NCBI GenBank assembly: GCA_001570385.1
Contig: BBYL01000017.1
Location: 186,001-250,000, forward strand
DNA length: 64,000 bases
Source: Microtetraspora glauca
GTDB taxonomy: Bacteria; Actinomycetota; Actinomycetes; Streptosporangiales; Streptosporangiaceae
Reading direction: 5' to 3'
Part shown: piece by piece, positions 57,844 to 64,000 of the stretch
Layout of the letters: each line of letters opens with the position of its first letter
How positions within the stretch are numbered: position 1 is the first letter of the stretch
The notes under the pieces: generated by a model
Told to the model about the DNA's origin: nothing
Databases searched by the model: none
Seen by the model: only the letters and a program-made list of their open reading frames with translations
Translations under genes and position numbers: made by a program

Positions 57844-58669
57844 AGGTGTCGACCTCGCGGAAGCCGACCCTGCGATAGGCCGCCCGCGCCGGCAGATTGT
57901 AGTCGTTGACGTAGAGGCTGACGAGCGGCGCGAAGTATTTCAGCGACTGCTCGACCACCGCGGCCATCCCGGCGGAGGCGTGGCCGCGCCCGCGCAGCTC
58001 CGGATCGACCCACACCCCCTGGATCTGGCACACCTGCGGGGTGACCGCGCCGATCTCGGCCTTGAAGACGACCCTGCCGTCGTCGATGCGGGCGAGGGAC
58101 CTGCCGATGCGGATCAGCTCGGCGACCCGGGACCGGTAGAGCGCGCCGCCGTCCCCGTTGTCCGGGGAGACGCCCACCTCCTCGGTGAACATCGCCACGC
58201 AGGCGGGCAGCAGGATGCCGAACTCCTCGGGCTTGACCCTGCGCACCAGCGGGTCGGGGTCGACGGCGGGCGCCGAGGCGGTGGCCATCACCGGCTGGGC
58301 CCAGCGGATCGCCCTGGCCGGACCCCAGTGCGGCTCGAGCCGTTCCCAGAGCTGCTCGACGGCGCCCGCGGGCCCCACGATCGAGGAGCAGCGCCTGCCC
58401 TGCTTACGAGCACGGTCGGCGAACGCGTGCACGGCCTCCCGGCCGGCGTTGACCGGGACCAGGTTGGCCCCGGCGTAGCACAGAGAGATCAGCCCGCCGC
58501 GCGGGCCGAACCCCCACATCTGCCCCCCGAGCCTGGTCGGGCTCAGACCGACGGCCCTGACCCGGGAGGAGACGAAGACGTTGGCGACGGGATCGGAGTC
58601 GAGGAGCGCCAGCACCTCTTCGCGATCGTTGTCGTCGAGGACGCCCGACGCCGTAGTACGCAGCATCAC
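57824..58669 (-). CDS. GNAT acetyltransferase of the Rv2867c (DUF4081) type
   Basis: A 281-residue protein with an N-terminal DUF4081 lobe (DREEVLALLDSDPVANVFVSSRVRA...MWGFGPRGGLISLCYAGANLVPV) and a C-terminal GNAT lobe (QIQGVWVDPELRGRGHASAGMAAVVEQSL...SLYVNDYNLPARAAYRRVGFREVDTFMSVLF). In mycobacteria the homologue lies directly after ispG; here a protease gene is in between. Substrate unknown. Confidence 0.9.
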   Translation of the reverse strand: MMLRTTASGVLDDNDREEVLALLDSDPVANVFVSSRVRAVGLSPTRLGGQMWGFGPRGGLISLCYAGANLVPVNAGREAVHAFADRARKQGRRCSSIVGPAGAVEQLWERLEPHWGPARAIRWAQPVMATASAPAVDPDPLVRRVKPEEFGILLPACVAMFTEEVGVSPDNGDGGALYRSRVAELIRIGRSLARIDDGRVVFKAEIGAVTPQVCQIQGVWVDPELRGRGHASAGMAAVVEQSLKYFAPLVSLYVNDYNLPARAAYRRVGFREVDTFMSVLF

Positions 58670-58705
58670 GGGGCCAAGCCTACGCGACTACCTCGATTTT
58701 GGAAG

Positions 58706-60382
58706 TTAGCGGACGCGCCCCATGAGGAGGCGGGTCAGGAGAAGATGCCCGCTCGCGCCCCCCGACGCCATCGGGGTGACGGGACGGGGCTCGATCACGC
58801 CCTGGCAGGCGGCGTCGACACCCTGGCCGATCCTCCTCGGCGGCGTGGTCGCGTCGCGCAGGTAGGCGGCGAGGAACCGGTCGGCGCAGGCGTTCCCGGC
58901 CAGCGCCACACCGTGGTCGCCGCCCGGCACGGTGACCAGCCGCGAGGTCGGGAACAGGTCCCGGACGCGAAGCGCCCCCTGGTACGGCGTGGCCGCGTCG
59001 TGCCGGGCCTGGATCAGCAGGACCGGCGGCAGCTTCGCGGTCCCCACCGCGGGGGGAGTACCGCCGCGCTCGGCCCAGAACGCGCACGGCGCGTTGTAGA
59101 CGGCGTTCGGCCAGGCGAGGAACGGCGCGCGAGCGGCGACCTTGGTGGTGTCGGCGTGCCAGCGGGTCCAGTCACGGGGCCACGCGGCGTCGCGGCACTG
59201 GACACCCAGGTAGACGGCGTAGCTGTTCTCCTCCGCGGCGCCGGTCTCCGCCAGGTTGTGGTACGCCGCGACGAGCCCTGCGGTGTCGCCCTTCTTGACG
59301 TAGTCCGCGAACGCCTGGGCGAGCCTCGGCCACACGGCGCTGGAGTAGCCGCCGACGGTGTAGACGTCGTCCAGCTCGCTCGGCCCGACGACGCCGCCCG
59401 CGGGACGGCTCCTGAGCCGGGAGCGCATGGAGTACCACGCGAAACCGAGCCCGGACCTGGTGCGTCCCAGGCCGTACACGTCGTCGTGCCGCGCGATCCA
59501 GTCGAGGAAGGCCTGGTGGCGCTGGTCGAACGCGTAGTCCTGCGCGATGTTCACGTCGTACCACACGCCCGCGGGATCGACCACGCTGTCGAGCACCAGC
59601 CGCCGGACCCGCTGGGGGAAGAGCGTCGCGTAGACGGCCCCCAGGTACGTCCCGTACGAATAACCCAGGTAGCTGATCTTCTCCTCACCGAGGGCGCCGC
59701 GGATCTCGTCCATGTCGCGTGCCGAGTTCTCGGTCGTGAGGTAGGGCAGGAACCAGGCCCACCGGTTACCGCATCCTTCGGCGTACTCCCGGGCCCGGCC
59801 GACCAGCGCCCGCTCCTCGGCGCCGTCACGCGGCACGTTGTCCGCCCGGGGCGCCGCGAAGTAGCTCTCGGCGTCCACACAGCTGACGGCGGGCTCGCTG
59901 GAACCGACCCCGCGCGGATCGAAACCGATCACGTCGTAGCGGGCGGCGACGTCCGCCGGCAGCGAGGCCGCGACGAACCTGGCCAGCGCGCGTCCCGAGG
60001 CGCCGGGGCCGCCCGGGTTGACGAGCATCACGCCGAGATGGTTGCCGTCGCGGGGGGCCGTCCCCTTGATCCGGTTGAGCGCCAGCGAGATCTGCTGACC
60101 CTCCGGCACCGTGTAGTCGAGGGGCACCCGCAGGGTGCCGCACTCGACCTGGCCGACCGGCGCCTGCCGCCGCGCGGCCACGGGGCGGGTGACATGCCTG
60201 CCCGCGTCGCCGATCTTGTCGAGCGCGGAGCCGAGCGCGCCGGTCTGTGGCCGGGCCTCCTCGCAGGGACCCCAGCTGACCGCTCCCGGCACCGTCCCCG
60301 GCCGGGCGTTCGCCACTCCGGCCCCACCCACTGCGGCGCCGAGCACCGTCATGCCCGCGACCACCCCGATGATCCGCTTCAC
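58706..60382 (-). CDS. Secreted alpha/beta hydrolase (TAP-like, tripeptidyl aminopeptidase type)
   Basis: A 558-residue S33-type peptidase. Residues 1-28 are a signal peptide (VKRIIGVVAGMTVLGAAVGGAGVANA). The hydrolase core has VMLVNPGGPGASG, FDPRGVGSSEPAVSC, the nucleophile in LGYSYGTYLG (Ser about 212), and the C-terminal TAP domain with VLLIQARHDAATPYQGA (Asp) and VPGGDHGVAL (His). It trims peptides from the N-terminus outside the cell. GTG at 60382 follows AGGGAG. Confidence 0.9.
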   Translation of the reverse strand: MKRIIGVVAGMTVLGAAVGGAGVANARPGTVPGAVSWGPCEEARPQTGALGSALDKIGDAGRHVTRPVAARRQAPVGQVECGTLRVPLDYTVPEGQQISLALNRIKGTAPRDGNHLGVMLVNPGGPGASGRALARFVAASLPADVAARYDVIGFDPRGVGSSEPAVSCVDAESYFAAPRADNVPRDGAEERALVGRAREYAEGCGNRWAWFLPYLTTENSARDMDEIRGALGEEKISYLGYSYGTYLGAVYATLFPQRVRRLVLDSVVDPAGVWYDVNIAQDYAFDQRHQAFLDWIARHDDVYGLGRTRSGLGFAWYSMRSRLRSRPAGGVVGPSELDDVYTVGGYSSAVWPRLAQAFADYVKKGDTAGLVAAYHNLAETGAAEENSYAVYLGVQCRDAAWPRDWTRWHADTTKVAARAPFLAWPNAVYNAPCAFWAERGGTPPAVGTAKLPPVLLIQARHDAATPYQGALRVRDLFPTSRLVTVPGGDHGVALAGNACADRFLAAYLRDATTPPRRIGQGVDAACQGVIEPRPVTPMASGGASGHLLLTRLLMGRVR

Positions 60383-60499
60383 CCGCACGCTCCCTCTGCT
60401 CAACGGCAGAGGCAAGCTTCGCCTGCGTCAGCGCACGATCACGCTGCGCATCCGAGGATGCCTGTCATTGTGTAGCCGAGACCTTGCGGTGTGTAATCG

Positions 60500-61663
<1,164 letters not shown>

Positions 61664-61900
61664 TTCAGCACCTTGGGTTGGCTGGGCGATGGCCCCGTAC
61701 GGGCTCTCCCAGTCTAGGGAGTCCCGCCAAGATCTCTGGCCGGGTGGCCTATATGTCCCGCAGTACGACGATCCCCATCAATGAAGGTTTCATCGCCCAG
61801 CGGTGGCGGACGATGACCTGACGTGCGCGGACGCGGACCGGACGGCCCGGCGGCCGCCGCCTCCCTGGGCAGGCGCGGCGGACCGGGTTAGCGTCGGGAA

Positions 61901-61918
61901 CGCGTGAGCGCTTACGCG
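61901..61918. promoter_or_regulatory. LacI/CebR-like operator upstream of the LPMO gene
   Basis: CGCGTGAGC-GCTTACGCG, 8 of 9 pairs, centred on AGCGCT as in LacI-family (CebR-type) sites that control cellulose genes. It is 110 bp before the LPMO start. Confidence 0.55.
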
Positions 61919-62028
61919 CAAATGGTCGGTACGTCAGCGGCTGTCCCCCGGGCCGACGGGCTTCGCATCGTCGGCGGTGCCGTGCTGCACCACGAGTGCG
62001 CAGCCATGACCACGCGAAAGGGTAGCCC

Positions 62029-63171
62029 GTGGGAAGACCACGAAGAACAACGTCACGAATGACGATCGCCACCATCGTCGCCGCCCTGTCCGCCCTCGTC
62101 GCCGCCGTGCTCGTCGCCACCCCGGCGTCGGCGCACGGCGCTCCGATGACGCCGGGCAGCCGCACCTACCTGTGCTGGAAGGACGGCCTCACGGCGAACG
62201 GCGCGATCGTCCCCAACAACCCGGCCTGCGCGGCGGCGGTCGCCCAGAGCGGGACGAACTCGCTCTACAACTGGTTCGCCGTGCTGCGCTCGGACGGCGC
62301 CGGCCGCATGTCGGGCTTCATCCCGGACGGCAAGCTGTGCAGCGGCGCGGCGGTCGTCTACGACTTCAGCGGCTTCGACCTGGCCCGCGACGACTGGCCG
62401 GTGACGCACCTGACCTCCGGGGCGTCCATCCAGTTCAAGTACAACAAGTGGGCGGCCCACCCCGGCACGTTCCGCTCGTACATCACCAAGGACTCGTGGA
62501 GCCCGACCCGGGCGCTCGCCTGGAGCGACCTCGAGTCCACGCCCTTCGACAGCGTCACCGACCCGACGAGCGTCGGCTCCCCCGGCAACGAGAACGCCTA
62601 CTACTACTGGAACGCCACGCTGCCGTCGGGCAAGAGCGGCCGCCACATCATCTACACCGTGTGGCAGCGTTCCGACAGCAACGAGACCTTCTACAGCTGC
62701 TCCGACGTCGTGTTCGACGGCGGCTCCGGCCAGGTGACCGGGGTGGGACCGGGCGGCTCGTCGCCCTCCCCCAGCCCGTCGGCGAGCCCGTCGGCCAGTC
62801 CGTCGGCCAGTCCTTCCGTCAGCCCGTCCGCGTCGCCGAGCCCCTCGGCCTCGCCGGGCGGCAGCCGCGGATGCGTGGCCACGTACACGATCGCCGGCCA
62901 GTGGCAGGGCGGCTTCCAGGGTGAGGTGACGGTGCGCAACGCCGGAACCGCGTCCATCGGCGGCTGGACGGTCGGCTGGACGTTCCCGAACGGCCAGACC
63001 ATCACCCAGGTCTGGAACGGCACCGGCACCCAGACGGGCAGCTCGGTGACGGTGAAGAACGTGAGCTACAACGGCAGCCTGGCACCGAACGCCTCGACGA
63101 CGTTCGGCTTCCTGGCGAACTCGTCCGGCGCCAACGGCGCTCCCGCGAGCGTCGCCTGCTCCGCGACCTGA
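62029..63171 (+). CDS. Secreted AA10 lytic polysaccharide monooxygenase with CBM2
   Basis: A 380-residue copper enzyme that oxidatively cuts crystalline polysaccharide. Signal peptide 1-35 (a RR pair near the start, ending ATPASA), so the mature protein begins at His36 (HGAPMTPGSRTYLCWKDG), the first copper ligand of the histidine brace. His144 in KWAAHPGTFRSY is the second. Residues about 245-280 are a Ser/Pro/Ala-rich linker, followed by a CBM2 (CVATYTIAGQWQGGFQGEV...GGWTVGWTFPNGQTITQVWNG...VKNVSYNGSLAP), which binds cellulose. This set matches cellulose-active Streptomyces LPMOs. GTG at 62029 follows AAAGGG. Confidence 0.93.
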   Translation: MGRPRRTTSRMTIATIVAALSALVAAVLVATPASAHGAPMTPGSRTYLCWKDGLTANGAIVPNNPACAAAVAQSGTNSLYNWFAVLRSDGAGRMSGFIPDGKLCSGAAVVYDFSGFDLARDDWPVTHLTSGASIQFKYNKWAAHPGTFRSYITKDSWSPTRALAWSDLESTPFDSVTDPTSVGSPGNENAYYYWNATLPSGKSGRHIIYTVWQRSDSNETFYSCSDVVFDGGSGQVTGVGPGGSSPSPSPSASPSASPSASPSVSPSASPSPSASPGGSRGCVATYTIAGQWQGGFQGEVTVRNAGTASIGGWTVGWTFPNGQTITQVWNGTGTQTGSSVTVKNVSYNGSLAPNASTTFGFLANSSGANGAPASVACSAT

Positions 63172-63254
63172 TCCACCTGACCGATCACGTCGTACGGATC
63201 CGGGACGGGCGCCACACCCGTCCCGGGTCCCTCGGGGCCCTCGGCTCGGCGGCG

Positions 63255-64000
63255 TCAGGCCGTCAGCTCCGCGGCCCGGGACCGGGCCCACTCGTCCGCC
63301 GCCAGCACTTCCTCGACCGTGGACGCCTGGCTGGTCACGTGCTCGGACACCACCTGGGCGACGGTGTCCACGATGCCGGGGAACGGCAGGGCGCCCTTCA
63401 TGAACGCCTCCACGCAGACCTCGTTGGCCGCGTTGTAGACGGCGGGGGCCGTGCCGCCCTGGGTGCCGACGTGCCGGGCCAGCGAGACGGACGGGAACGC
63501 CTCGTCGTCGAGCGGCTCGAAGGTCCAGGTGTGCGCCTGGGTCCAGTCGACCGGGGACGCGGCGCCGGGGATCCGCTCGGGATAGCCGAGGGCAAGGGAG
63601 ATCGGCAGCCGCATGTCGGGCGGGCTCGCCTGCGCGATCGTCGAGCCGTCCACGAACTCCACCATCGAGTGGATCACGGACTGCGGGTGCACCACGACCT
63701 CGATCCGGTCGAACCCGATGTCGAAGAGCAGGTGCGCCTCGATCACCTCCAGGCCCTTGTTGACCAGGGTCGCCGAGTTGATCGTGATCACCGGCCCCAT
63801 GTTCCAGGTCGGGTGGGCGAGCGCCATCTCGGGGGTGACGTCCCACAGGTCCACGCGCCGCCTGCCACGGAACGGCCCGCCGCTCGCGGTGACGACGAGC
63901 CGCTGCACGGCCCGCGCGTCGGCGCCCGAGGGGCTCGCCGCCCACAGGCACTGCGCGAGCGCGGAATGCTCCGAATCCACCGGCAGGATCTGGCCCGGCT
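63255..64000 (-). CDS. dxr: 1-deoxy-D-xylulose 5-phosphate reductoisomerase, partial (window edge)
   Basis: The C-terminal 248 residues of IspC/Dxr, the second step of the MEP pathway, running off the end of the window. Visible: LPVDSEHSALAQCL (metal-binding EHSA), VVTASGGPFRG, MALAHPTWNMGPVITINSATLVNKGLEVIEAHLLF (the substrate-binding WNMG and NSAT...NK) and HPQSVIHSMVEFVDGS. Both MEP genes here run on the same strand but are split by the LPMO gene on the other strand. Confidence 0.95.
   Translation of the reverse strand, partial: PGQILPVDSEHSALAQCLWAASPSGADARAVQRLVVTASGGPFRGRRRVDLWDVTPEMALAHPTWNMGPVITINSATLVNKGLEVIEAHLLFDIGFDRIEVVVHPQSVIHSMVEFVDGSTIAQASPPDMRLPISLALGYPERIPGAASPVDWTQAHTWTFEPLDDEAFPSVSLARHVGTQGGTAPAVYNAANEVCVEAFMKGALPFPGIVDTVAQVVSEHVTSQASTVEEVLAADEWARSRAAELTA

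Overview
The window is high-GC actinomycete DNA. Gene style (many TetR, GntR and MarR regulators, several Ser/Thr kinases, STAND ATPases, a cellulose-type LPMO, ispG and dxr) suggests Streptosporangiaceae or a close relative. That placement is an inference from gene content; no rRNA or tRNA gene was seen.

Layout. (1) 230-1452: a GntR/HutC regulator, a small gene and two strong hairpins. (2) 1878-9426: a steroid-catabolism island. It has a KstR2-type operator, an HsaB-like flavin reductase, a FadE30-like acyl-CoA dehydrogenase and, on the other strand, an ATP-grasp enzyme, a degenerate Rv3548c-like SDR, a GH3 glycosidase and a PhoD-like protein lacking metal ligands. A KstR2-like regulator sits beside two more operator copies. 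(3) 9423-19204: AlkD-like protein, STAND ATPase, a locus resembling a type VII secretion substrate (large DUF6571-like protein, lipoprotein, WXG-like protein), then small decayed genes (frameshifted small gene, GntR fragment, truncated AAA ATPase). (4) 19229-30143: a cluster for uptake and oxidation of an amine or amino sugar. It has an aldehyde dehydrogenase, amine oxidase-like flavoprotein, glycosyltransferase, TetR, a PotABC-type transporter whose ATPase carries a huge Glu/Ala-rich insertion, a glucosamine-kinase-like protein and a SIS protein. Two copies of one palindrome sit at the two divergent promoters. (5) 30274-43442: M48 protease, small enzymes and several regulator/enzyme pairs each with a clear palindrome, then the 5-oxoprolinase operon pxpABC with a DUF1445 gene. 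(6) 43543-57843: three receptor-type Ser/Thr kinases, a steroid-dehydrogenase-like SDR, a thioesterase with a KstR-type box, a CHAP protein, an MMPL transporter with TetR, and a HipA-like/DUF3037 pair. (7) 57824-64000: the isoprenoid neighbourhood (GNAT, secreted protease, ispG, dxr), interrupted by a secreted LPMO.

The steroid genes are dispersed but tied together by matches to published KstR2 and KstR operators. The amine/amino-sugar cluster is the best candidate for an under-described system: transporter, oxidation enzymes, sugar kinase, SIS protein and glycosyltransferase appear to form one regulon.
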